Assembly: GCA_965240325.2 (NCBI GenBank)
Contig: OZ251223.1
Location: forward strand, 744,001-808,000
Length of the DNA stretch: 64,000 nt
Direction of reading: 5' to 3'
From: Rebecca billardiae RCC1528
Taxonomy: Eukaryota; Haptophyta
The translations under genes and the position numbers were made by a program. Below are positions 40,596 through 50,526 of the stretch, piece after piece (position 1 is the first letter of the stretch; the number at the start of each line of letters is the position of its first letter). The notes under the pieces are model-generated. The model was not told the DNA's origin. It saw only the letters and a list, made by a program, of their open reading frames with translations, and ran no database searches.

Positions 40596-42176
40596 ATGGA
40601 GGGCGACGCCGCGGTGAGACTGCTCCGACGCCGGTCGGGGCGGGGCGACGCGCGTGCGACGTTCATGCTGGCGAGGCGCACCCAAATGGGCGACGGAGTC
40701 GCGCGTGACCTGCGCGAGGCGGCTCGCCTCTGCCGCATCGCCGCGGATCGTGGGCTCGCGGACGCTCAGGATTGGCTCGGCGAGCTCTACGAAGTGGGAC
40801 GGTACGGGTATGAGCAGGATCTCGAAGAAGCTGTACGCTGGTACCGGCTGGCGGCCGAGCAGGGCAGTGCAGGTGCGCAGGTCAATCTGGGCGTGTGCTG
40901 CTCGAAGGGCATGGGCGTGCCGCAGGATCTGGCCGAGGCGGCGCGCTGGTGCCGGCTGGCGGCCGAGCAGGGCCGCGCAGATGCGCAGTACAATCTGGGC
41001 GTGTGCTGCTCGACGGGCGAGGGCGTGCCGCAGGATATGGCACAGGCGGCGCGCTGGTACCGGCTGGCGGCCGAGCAGGGCCACGCAGATGCGCAGTTCA
41101 ACCTGGGCGTGTGCTGCTCGAAGGGCATGGGCGTGCCGCAGGATGAGGCCGAGGCGGCGCGCTGGTACCGGCTGGCGGCCGAGCAGGGCCACGCAGACGC
41201 GCAGTTCAATCTGAGCGTGTACTGCGAGAAGGGCGAGAGTATGCCGCAGGACATGGCAGAGTCGGCGCGCTGGTGCCGGCTGGCGGCCGAGCAGGGCCAC
41301 GCAGATGCGCAGTTCAACCTGGGCATGTGCTGCTATAAGGGCGAGGGCGTGCCGCAGGATATGGCACAGGCGTCGCGCTGGTACCGGCTGGCGGCCGAGC
41401 AGGGCCACGCAGATGCGCAGTTCAAGCTGGGCTTGTGCTGCTATAAGGGCGACGGCGTGCCGCAGGATATGGCACAGGCGTCGCGCTGGTACCGGCTGGC
41501 GGCCGAGCAGGGCCACGCAGATGCGCAGTTCAAGCTGGGCATGTGCTGCTATAAGGGCGACGGCGTGCCGCAGGATAAGGCCGAGGCGGCGCGCTGGTGC
41601 CGGCTGGCGGCCGAGCAGGGCCACGCACATGCGCAGTTCAACCTGGGCATGTGCTGCTATAAGGGCGACGGCGTGCCGCAGGATAAGGCCGAGGCAGTGC
41701 GCTGGTTCCGGCTGGCTGCCGAGCAGGGCGATACAAATGCGCAGAACAACCTGGGCGTGTGCTGCCAACGAGGCGAGGGCGTGCCGCAGGATATGGCCGA
41801 AGCGGTGCGCTGGTACCGGCTGGCCATCGACGGCGGCGCGCCAGAAGCCCACATGGCATTGGCGCGCCTGCTGCTTGCAGGCGCGGCCGTGCAGCGCGAC
41901 GTGGCGGAGGGAGTGCGGCTGCTGCGCCGCGGGCACGAGCTTGACGGCTCCGTGGTGGATCCGAGCAAGGTGCTCGGCGACTTTGCCGGAGATCGCGAAG
42001 TGGCCGCTGCGTGCTGCATGGTGTGCGTCAAGTCAGGCCGTGGCGTGAAGAAGTGCGAGCGGTGCCACGTAGCGGTCTTCTGCTGCCGCGAGCACCTGCG
42101 GCGCGCGTGGCGGGTGCACAAGCCGCACTGCACCGAGTGGACGCGCAGCGCTGCATCATCGTCGTCAAATGAATGA
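40596..42176 (+). CDS. SEL1-repeat protein with C-terminal MYND zinc finger
   Basis: Single exon, 526 residues. Residues 18-450 are about twelve SEL1-like repeats of 36 residues with the core HADAQFNLGVCCSKGMGVPQ followed by D.AEAARWYRLAAEQG. Repeats 3-10 (about 40864-41731) are nearly identical at the DNA level with a 108-bp period. The C-terminus is a MYND finger: CMVC, then CERCHVAVFCCREH and W..HK..C, giving the Cys/His set for two zincs. SEL1 repeats are solenoids that scaffold complexes, as in Hrd3/SEL1L for ER-associated degradation, and MYND fingers bind short Pro-rich peptides. No signal peptide is present, so a cytosolic or nuclear adaptor is more likely than an ER-lumenal one. Partner unknown. 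Confidence 0.9.
   Translation: MEGDAAVRLLRRRSGRGDARATFMLARRTQMGDGVARDLREAARLCRIAADRGLADAQDWLGELYEVGRYGYEQDLEEAVRWYRLAAEQGSAGAQVNLGVCCSKGMGVPQDLAEAARWCRLAAEQGRADAQYNLGVCCSTGEGVPQDMAQAARWYRLAAEQGHADAQFNLGVCCSKGMGVPQDEAEAARWYRLAAEQGHADAQFNLSVYCEKGESMPQDMAESARWCRLAAEQGHADAQFNLGMCCYKGEGVPQDMAQASRWYRLAAEQGHADAQFKLGLCCYKGDGVPQDMAQASRWYRLAAEQGHADAQFKLGMCCYKGDGVPQDKAEAARWCRLAAEQGHAHAQFNLGMCCYKGDGVPQDKAEAVRWFRLAAEQGDTNAQNNLGVCCQRGEGVPQDMAEAVRWYRLAIDGGAPEAHMALARLLLAGAAVQRDVAEGVRLLRRGHELDGSVVDPSKVLGDFAGDREVAAACCMVCVKSGRGVKKCERCHVAVFCCREHLRRAWRVHKPHCTEWTRSAASSSSNE
40864..41731 (+). repeat. 108-bp tandem repeats (SEL1 units)
   Basis: Eight adjacent units share long identical blocks such as CTGGCGGCCGAGCAGGGCCA and GTGCCGCAGGATATGGC. 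Differences cluster in the codons for the variable positions. This indicates recent unit duplication or gene conversion. Confidence 0.9.
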
Positions 42177-42518
42177 CGACTACTGCTGATGCAGGTCTGA
42201 GCCGGCGCCGGCCGCACTCACCCCGACGCTCAGTCAGAATCAGAGTCTCAGAGTCAGAGCACTCGGAGCAGGGACGCGCTACGGGTACTGCGGCCCGTAC
42301 AGCCGTACTGCTCCGTGCTCGGAGTCGCGCGTCGTAGCAGCGTGCATATGATGCGCGCTGCTTATTATTAATCGCCTCAGAAGCGCAGACTGCTAATAAC
42401 TATAGTCTCAGAGCTTTTTGCGCCAGCCGGCGCGCGGCGGACATACGCGTCATCAGCCTGAATTAACTTCTATGTATATATATAGCTAATTATAGCTTAC
42501 TGATGACTAATATATATA
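42177..42518. other. Intergenic region
   Basis: 3' UTR of the SEL1-MYND gene, then AT-rich DNA with short TA runs at 42473-42519. No gene seen. Confidence 0.5.
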
Positions 42519-44215
42519 TGAGATAATGTCAGCTGTATTGCCGTTTTGGAAAGTGTGGTCAGGTGTATTGCCAAACGCACGTTTTGACTACCTTGGTCAG
42601 TTGTATTGCCGTTTTCCATGTTTGGGAATCACGTGTCAATCTTGTTGCCAACGTCGAATACTTGTGTCAGGTGTATTGCCGTGGATGATGGCCCAATACT
42701 TTGTCCAGCTGTATTGCCGTCGCGTAGTGTGGGTCAGTTGTGTTGCCGTTTGCGCATCTTTGATTCAGGTTTGTTGCCGCGATCGCCCACGCGCTGATGA
42801 TGGCGCTGGCGCCCATGCGCCGCCGGCGTGCCCTTGAGCAGGCCTAGCTGATCCCAGGCCAGAAGAGTGACGTTCAACGACGACGATCTCTGCCGGGGTA
42901 GCGCCGTGTTCCTCGACATCATCAAGCCGAACGACGAGCTGAACCGTGGACCGGAATGGCGGAATCTGCACAAACGCTGCCGGATGCGCGCGCAGTGCAA
43001 CACGCGCGTGCACCTCGGGCTACTCGCCGTCTACGCGGAGACGGGCGAGAATCCGTCGCGACTTCTATCGAATCGGCGTTGCTCCGTGCTCACTTCGACT
43101 CCGGGACCGTCAAGCGCGCAGTCGATGACATTGCGACGGCAGCGCATGCAGGTGCATGCGTGAAGCAGGGTGAGCATGTGTTGCTGCGCCCCGATTCGCG
43201 GGAGTCGAACGTGCACGACGGGCGTGTGCTCTTCAACGGCCTCAAGGAGCTTGACCAACGCGACGCGCGTCCCCCTCACTGCCTGCCATCGACTGTCATT
43301 CACACCGTGGCGATCAACCAACGCGCGTCGCTCTCGCTCGTGCAACACTGCTGGCGCGTGCCTTTTTGCGATTGTCATCACTCCAACAGCAGACTGCCCT
43401 GTGGCCAACCGTGTGCAGGTGGCTGACCGTGCGCCAGTCGCACTCGTCAACGCGGGCTGATTGGCCCGTGGAGGAGGAAGTCCAAGGCGTACTGCCAGCT
43501 GGGACACAACGCACCGACCGGCGGGCGGTGCGCCGCGCGTGCCTCGACGAGCCAGCAAGCAGGAGGGGCAGGCGACGCTTCCTGCTGCTGCTGGAACCCG
43601 AGTGGCAGGCTTGGCGAGCGCGGTCGCAGCTTGAGGCGGCGCGTGCAGCGGCATGGGACGCGATGCGGCTCACGTGGCCGCTGAAGTAGCAGCAGTCCCG
43701 ATGGCGCTGGCGGCCGGCCGCAGGCGGGCGGCAAGCGCGACGGCGACGGGAAGCGCCGACTGCTACTGGAAGTCAAGATGAGCTACGCAGGCCACATGAT
43801 GATGGCATGTCGGTTGGTTGCAGGCGCGTATCCTGCATGCCGCGCGCAGGCAGTCGCAGCTCTGCACGCACGCGCACACGGGCTGCGCGAGTCTCTTGCC
43901 TGAGTGCGAGTCGTGCCCCAGCCACCAGCTGCTGGCGGCAATACAACTGACACATAGTTATGGAAAGGGCAATATTTCTGAGCAGACTATGTTCAAGCTC
44001 GAAAACGGCAATATTCGTGAACCAAGTAGTGTGAAAGGGTCATTGGTTTGAAACCAGTATTTGAGGGGCAATATTGTTGACACACTATCCAAAAGCGGCA
44101 ATATTCTTGACCCATACTACTGAAAACGGCAATACAACTGACCACGGTAGTCATAAAGTGCTTTTGGCAATACAACTGACCACACTATCCAAAGCGGCAA
44201 TACAACTGACGTCGG

Positions 44216-44219
<4 letters not shown>
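42519..44219. mobile_element. DNA element with two facing arrays of a 16-bp motif
   Basis: Eight copies of GTCAGYTGTATTGCCG (some variant) lie at 42528, 42558, 42596, 42635, 42666, 42703, 42733 and 42764. Eight copies of its reverse complement, CGGCAATACAACTGAC, lie at 43936, 43968, 44006, 44067, 44096, 44127, 44165 and 44195. Spacing is 29-39 bp (one gap of 61), and counting inward from either edge the first two steps are 30 and 38 bp on both sides. The outer edges match too: TATATGAG-5 nt-GTCAG on the left and its mirror on the right, each abutting a TA run, as with a TA target site. The 1.15-kb core (42780-43935) has no intact or recognisable transposase; frames at 42956-43426 (+) and 43031-43654 (-) match nothing I know. 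A non-autonomous transposon with arrayed transposase sites is the simplest reading; a replication or silencing locus is possible. Confidence 0.75.

Positions 44220-44281
<62 letters not shown>
44220..44281. repeat. (TA)n microsatellite, about 31 units
   Basis: Pure TA/AT run directly abutting the right edge of the arrayed-motif element; a much shorter TA run abuts the left edge. Confidence 0.98.
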
Positions 44282-44282
<1 letters not shown>

Positions 44283-44458
44283 CTGCTATATATGCTGATG
44301 CCATTTCTGAAAGTCTGAATCATATGCCCGCCTATGAGTATGACTCCGTAATTGCATATGTATCATCAGATTGGCCGAGACTGGCGAGGCAGCAGCAGCC
44401 CCGCCTGATTGTCCTGGCCTCGCGCATGCGGACAGCTGAATGAATCTTCCGTTACTTA

Positions 44459-44550
44459 TTCCGACCTACCATCGGTGACGGCTTCGTCATGGGCCCTAAC
44501 AGTCATTATTGGCGTCAATCTCGCCTGAGCTGTGTGCGTCTCGCTCGTAT
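44459..44550 (+). repeat. Dispersed ~105-bp repeat, copy 2
   Basis: Contains GTGACGGCTTCGTCATGGGC, GGCGTCAATCTCGCCTGAGC and TGTGTGCGTCTC; more diverged than the other two copies. CCTCGC and GCGGACAGCTGAATGAA just upstream are shared with copy 3. Confidence 0.7.
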
Positions 44551-46400
44551 TCTGCTTAGTCATCAACTGCTGTATACGTAGTCATAAGCAGTACTACTGC
44601 ACAGCAAGCAGCTTTTAGCTTCTCTGCTACTAGCTACTGTACAGTACAGCAGAAGAGTCAGATGCACATGGACGGTAAGCTAATAGCTATGCACAAACCA
44701 TCATCGGTCACACACCCCAGTATGGCAGCTGTGGACCACGGAGATTTACGGAGACGACACTGTCCAGCAGGCTGCAGCAGCTGAACACATCAATGTCACA
44801 TGAACTATCTATGAAGCGCGGGCGACTCGGAACGTCAGCATGGATCGACGTCGTCGCGTGAAGTCGTCGTCACTCAGGTCTGCTGTATTATGCACAGACT
44901 TGGCAACTCGGGAGACAGTTCCGCTACTGTCTCTGCATGCATGGATGCATGCAGGACGCAGGTACTGGGCGCTGGATGATGGCCGATGGCAGCTTGCGAT
45001 CACATTGCAGTGGCTGACAATGATGACTGATTATTATTGCAGTCATGCTGATGCAGTACGACAGTACTGTGCAGTACGACAGTACTCTGTATGTGGTGCA
45101 GTCCACTGCCGACAGCCAGTAGCGGCTTGTTAGCTGACAGAGAATCCAGCAACGTCGGAGTCAAAGTGTTTGTCACGAGCGAGGTCTGAAGAGGCTCGCG
45201 GATGCCCGCGCGTCGTAGTGCCTGGCGACCCCACACCTGACACAGCGGCTAAGGTGACCGAAAAAACAGGGCAGTCGGCCTGGCGCGCTTGCGGCTCGGT
45301 CGAGGGAATTCGGGTTTTGCATCACTTCATCTGAGCAGCATATTCGACGCAAGTCAGGCCAGCGTCGTCCTACCTGTGTCGTTAAATCATAGAATGAGTC
45401 AAGCTGCATAGTCTACCCAGAGCTGCGCCCTCGTGCCTGTGTCTTTAAATCATAGAATTAGTCTACCCGTTGCTGCTGGCCCGGGGGGCAGCATCATGCA
45501 ACTCACCTCTCGGCCCCCAGCAATCCGCGTTCGCACTTCCGACCGATTCGATCATATGAACATACGACACAGCCGAATTCGTCAAATTACCCAGTTGGTG
45601 CTCTCCAAGCGGTATAATCATGCGGCGGCGTCAAGCACTTAAGGCGTGATTATCATACACTTTTGTGCGAGTGCCGAGTGAGCCGAGTCCGGCGGCATTA
45701 CGACTAACAACTACCTATGGAATCATCATGCTGCGCGCGGGCTTGCTGCACATTGTTGCCTGACGAAGTGACGCGAGCCTTGTGTTGACGTGCACGTTAA
45801 GTCGTTAACACTTACTGTACAAGTTGACTCAACTCGGATGCTCGTCACTATACCGTCGGAATCGTGACTGGGACTCGTGACAGATGATCAGATGTGAGAT
45901 GAGTGCCCAGTGCCCATTGGCCATTGTCCAGACTCCGGAGCAGAGTCTCAATCTAATGTAGCCTGCAGAGAGATTGAGATTGAGCGCCGGGAGCCCGGCG
46001 ACCGGGCTCCGTTTTGCCGAGACTCAAGTCTCGCTCGATAACATCATAACGGTGAACAGATACATGCTGGCGCACGTAGTCGCCGATAAAGGCGATAAAC
46101 GTGACCGTGAGGCTCCGTGAGCAGCACGTCCGACGGTCCGAGCTTGCTGCCATGACTCGATGATAATGAGTAACGAACAGCAGAACCGATTACTGTCAGA
46201 GCGCGCTCTCGAGCGCGTGCCTCCGAGCGCGGGGCGGCCGCTTGCTGCAATGGCCGCCTCAATGAGGTGCGCTTAACCAAGTGTGCACGTTAAAACATAC
46301 TGTGTGGACGGTGGGGCGACTCGGACGACGGGCGCTGGCGCGCCGCGATGCGGCCGTAGCCCTCATCCGGGCCTCGCAGGCGGACGGCTGAACGAACCCA

Positions 46401-46500
46401 TTCCGACGGCGCTACGATCGGCGACGGCTTCATGGGCGGTGACAGTTGGCGGGCGTCAATCTCGCCTGCGCCTGAGCTGTGCGCGTCTCTTATTCTTAGT
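46401..46500 (+). repeat. Dispersed ~105-bp repeat, copy 3
   Basis: Contains TTCCGACGGCGCTACGATCG, GCGACGGCTTCATGGGCGG, GGGCGTCAATCTCGCC and GAGCTGTGCGCGTCTC; closest to copy 1 on the opposite strand at 20145-20250. Confidence 0.75.
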
Positions 46501-46819
46501 AAACTGTAGTAAACTGTACAGCCGCGGTGCCTTTGTCACACTAGGAGTACTACATCATACTACTACACTCACACTGTATCATTGCACGTCGTGTACTGTG
46601 CGACCGACCCCAAGCAAGGGCCGTACCCAAAGTGCGGCGGACCAGGTGCGTCGACCACTCGACCAGTGCTCTTTGCCGTGCTCGGCGAGGGCGACGAATA
46701 AAGGCCGGCGGAAAGGCCCTTGCTGGCCAGGAACTCGAACGGCGGCGCTGGGCCCTCGAGGCGGCAGGGACGCAGGGGGCGCGGGCGGGGGCGTGCTCCG
46801 CCGGGACGCGCGTGCTCGC

Positions 46820-47489
46820 ATGGAGCTGACCACGCTCCATGTCCTGCCGCGCCCGCCGATCCTGCAGATCGAGCCGTACACCGCCAGCGACTGGCCTGAC
46901 GGCACACGCGCAAGAGAGTGGGAGAGTGGTGCCACGTACGAGGGCCAGTGGCGCGCTGGCAAGCCCGACGGGACGGGGATGTTCGTGAGTCGGCACGGCT
47001 GCACATTCACGGGCGACTGGGCCCGCGGCATGCCGCACGGTCACGGTCGTCTGAGCAGCGCGGACGGCAGCCTCTGGTACGACGGAGACTTCCGGCATGG
47101 CGTGTGCGCGGGCTTTGGCGTCCTCGTGTGTGAGCACACCGGCGTGGCGTACGCCGGCAGCTGGGAGCGGGGCCAGCCGCACGGCGATGGCGTCCAGAGC
47201 GCGCTGAACGCGCAAGGCGGCATGCGCCGCGCCGAGGGCGTCTGGGAGGACGGCGTGTGTCGCGGCGTGCGTGCGCTTCAGGACCTCCATGCTGACGACG
47301 TGTCCGCCCTTGGCACGCGCGCACCGCCGGTGGGCGGCATAGGCATCTGGTCGCCGGCGGACACGGCGCTCGCGTCTGTCGGCGCGGCACGCCGCGCCGA
47401 CTTCTCGTCCAGCCCGCGCGCTCACGCTGCGTCCAGCGGCGGCGGAGGCGTAAGCGGCAACGACACTGGGAGCGATGACCATGGTGACA

Positions 47490-47530
<41 letters not shown>

Positions 47531-50526
47531 ACAGACTCCGGTGAGGGTGATGGCGTCGGCGGCGGTGGCGGCCGAGGCGCACGCTCAGCCACGCTCGCGG
47601 GCAGCGGCGGCAGCGCTGCCGCCCTGCGCGCCGATGGCGCGAGAGGCGGCCACACCGCCGCGGGCGGAGCAAGTGGCGCTGACCCGGCGGCGGGCGCGGC
47701 GGCGGAGACGGAGGCAGAGGCAGAGGCGGAGGCGGAGACGGAGGCGGAGGGGGTGGATGAGGAGGCCCTGGATTTCAATCGCGACTTCTGCGACGCGTGC
47801 GGCGCCGGCGGTATTCTGCTGTGCTGCGACGCGTGCCCGGCGAGCTACCACCTCGGCTGCGTCGGCCTCGATGCGAACACGGAGCCGCTTGGGGCGTGGT
47901 ACTGCGCGCTCTGCGCGGTGCGGCTACACGCTCGGCCGCAGCGCGCGCCGAGCGGGCGAGCGACGCCCACTCGGCAAGCGGCTGCTGCCCCGGATGGATC
48001 AAGCGCGCCGCGCACGCCATCAGCTGCGGCGGTGGCGGCGGCGGCTGGCGCACACGCCGCTCGGCGCGCCTCGCCAGCAGCGCACACGCCGCCGCCGCTA
48101 CTGCCGAGCACGCCCAACGGCTCGCTTCTCGCCGGTGGCCTCTTCTCGCCGCGCGGCGGGCAGGCGGCAGCTGCCGAGCACGCGGACGCAGACGCGGACG
48201 CGGGCGCGGGCGCTCTGAGGCTGCAGCTCTGGTCGACTGAGGAGCTGCGCGCGCAGCTCAGCCAGTCGCTGCGCGGCGGGCGCGGCGGCGACGCCGGCGG
48301 CGCGGAGAGCGTGGAGGCCCTAGCCGCGCTCGACCGGCCGCAGCTGGTCCAGCGGATGCTGGCAGTCCGACAGGCGGCCGCGGCCGAGCGCGGCGGCGCG
48401 GGCGGTGTCCTCATCACGTGCTCGCGCGTCGGCGAGCGCCACCAGGCAGAGCTGCCGCCGTTCGAAGGGGCGCACGCGCCGCTCACCGAGATCGCGATCT
48501 CGGGCGCCGCGGACGCCGGGGCCGAGAAGTGCGGCGAGCTCGTGTGGAGCGGCGAGGCCTACTGGCACGCCGCCGCGGCGGAGGATGCGTGCGAGCGGAG
48601 TAGCGCCCTGCTACTGGCGGCAGTGCACGCGCGGGACGCGCAGCTGCGCGCGGCCGCGCTCGCGCTCGCGGCGGCGGCCGCGGCGGCGAGCGGCGGCGCG
48701 GCGGCGGCGCGGCGCGCCGACGCGCGCGCGGGCTCCCCGCTGCCGCCGCACGCCCTCCCTGCGGGCCCGCTCGTCGAGCCGATCACGCCGCTCGGCAAGC
48801 CTTCAGTCGGCTCGACGTTCTCTGCGCGCGCGGAGCGCGCGGAGCGCGCGGGCGCTGAGCGAGAGCGCGCGGCGCGCGGCACGCTGGACACGCAGCCGGC
48901 GCAACGCGCTTCTGACGCGCGCGAGGCCGAGGGCGGCGGCGGCGCGCCGAGCGCGCGCCGCCTGCCGCTCGGGCCCGGCGGCGGCGGCGGCGACGGAGGC
49001 GCTGCCGTCGTGCGGATGGCGAGCGCGGGCGCCGAGGACGGCTCCGCGCACGCGGCGGCGGCGGGGGGCGACGGCCGAGGCACGAAAGGCTCGAGCGAAG
49101 CGGAGGCCGGCGGCGTCGAGGCGTGCGCTGCCGCGCCCTCCGTCGCCGCCTCCGAGTGCGGCGCCGCCCACGCCGCGGCGGGCGCGCCAGGCTCGTTTGC
49201 CCGCTCGGAGTCCGCCTTCCCCGCGGCGCCCGGCGCGGCGGCGGCGCGCGGCGGCGCGCCCGCGCCGGACGCGAGTGACGCGCCAGCAGACGATTCTGCC
49301 GCGCTCCCCTCTCGCCTGGAGCCACCCGCTGCGGCGGCGGCGTGCTCGGCGCCGGCGCGCGCCGACTGCTCGACGGCGCGGCTCGGCAGCACGGACGCCG
49401 ACGCGCCGGCCGTGTCGGACACGGAGGCAGCTGCCGGCACCGACAGCGCCGACGACGTCGCTCCCGAGCAGCTGCCGACCGCGCCTGCAGCGGCGGCGGC
49501 CCCGTCGTTGCACGCGGCCGCTGGCGGCGGCGGGGTTGGCGCAGCTGCGCACACGGCCGCGGGGCGCAACGACGGCGGCAGCGCGCCGGGCGCCCATTCG
49601 TGTGTCGTGCCGCGCCCGCTCGCGCCACCGCCGCCGCCGGGCACGGCCGCGCTGTGCGGCCCCGGCATCGAGCAGGCACTCAGCGCGCTGCATGCCCATT
49701 CGTACGATGCCACGCTGGCCGGCGCGGCGCTCCAGCCGGCGCGCAGCCAGGCGCGCAGCGGCGCGAGCGACGGCTCGGCCGCGCGTCGGGTGAGCCGGAA
49801 GCGGCTGCGCACCGCGGCACTCTCCGCGGACGAGCACACGGTGTGCGCGCGCGTGCGCCGCGCGCGCCCTCCCGGGCCAGCCCATGCGCGGCGGGGCGCG
49901 CGGCGAGACGTGCCGCGCTCCTTGTGCGCGCCCTCGCGTGTCACCGCCGTGCGCGCCCACCCGTACGCCTGCGCGTGGCTGGAGCACACAGGACTTCCAA
50001 GACGCGCTGCGCAAGCACGGGAAGGACTTTCGGGCGATCGCGCGCGCGGTCAGGTGCGCGCCCGCCGCGCCGCGCGCCGCGGTCTTGTGCGCGCGTCACG
50101 GCCCCGGCACGTGGCACCGTGCACGCACGTCAGCTGCGCCTGACAGGCCTGTGCGCGCGCGCGTGGGCACGTGTGGCGCGCGTGCTGTGTGCCGCCTGCT
50201 GCAGGGGCCGGACTGTCCCGGAGTTGGTGAAGCATTACTATGCGACCAAGCACCGCGCTTACGTGCCGCCCTCGGCGGGTGCGCCGAGCCTGGCGGACGT
50301 GAGCGTGGGCGGAGCGTGCGCGGCCGCAGCCAAGCCATTCCGCGCCGCGCTGAGCAACGCGCACGCTCACGCCCGTCCGCTTGCGCTCGGCCGCGCGCAC
50401 TCGACGCCGCCGGCGACGGACTCGACGACCCAGCGGGTGCTGTTTGACACGCTGCAGCACGTGCAAGGGCTGTCGATCCCGGCGGCGACGACCGCCGCCC
50501 TGGAGGACGAGAGGCTGCTACATTGA
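46820..50526 (+). CDS. MORN-PHD-ELM2-SANT chromatin protein
   Basis: Three exons: 46820-49840, 49992-50053 and 50205-50526; introns are both 151 nt, with donors GTGTGC (phase 0) and GTGCGC (phase 2). The protein is 1134 residues. Residues 39-125 hold four MORN repeats (YEGQWRAGKPDGTG, FTGDWARGMPHGHG, YDGDFRHGVCAGFG, YAGSWERGQPHGDG). After Gly- and acidic-rich linkers, a PHD finger (about 322-366) has CDACGAGGILLCCDAC, YHLGC and WYCALC. An ELM2 domain appears split: its start, SRVGERHQAELPPF with LVWSGEAYW, is near 535-580 and its end, GIEQALSALHAHSYDATLAG, near 950, with a low-complexity insert of about 370 residues. The SANT domain is built across exons 1-3: DFQDALRKHGKDFRAIARAV then RGRTVPELVKHYYATKH. 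ELM2-SANT normally recruits and activates HDAC1/2-type deacetylases (MTA, RCOR, MIER). Confidence 0.85.

Larger units (their letters stand above)
44282..46819. other. Intergenic region, no gene supported
   Basis: 2.5 kb of mixed composition with two copies of the ~105-bp dispersed repeat and several near-palindromic stretches (for example GCATGCATGGATGCATGC at 44935-44952). The reading frame of the MORN-PHD gene is open upstream of its ATG from about 46283, but that part is not protein-like. Confidence 0.5.

Noticed and set aside
42528-42779. CRISPR-like array (repeats of 16 bp spaced 30-39 bp)
   Set aside because: The motif varies, spacing is irregular, a mirror array exists at the other side, no cas genes are present and the genome is eukaryotic.
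42956-43426. 156-codon frame as transposase of the arrayed element
   Set aside because: No DDE/DDD or helix-turn-helix pattern could be seen; left as unassigned.
46283-46819. Upstream extension of the MORN-PHD reading frame
   Set aside because: It contains a dispersed repeat and no conserved sequence; the first MORN repeat begins soon after the ATG at 46820.
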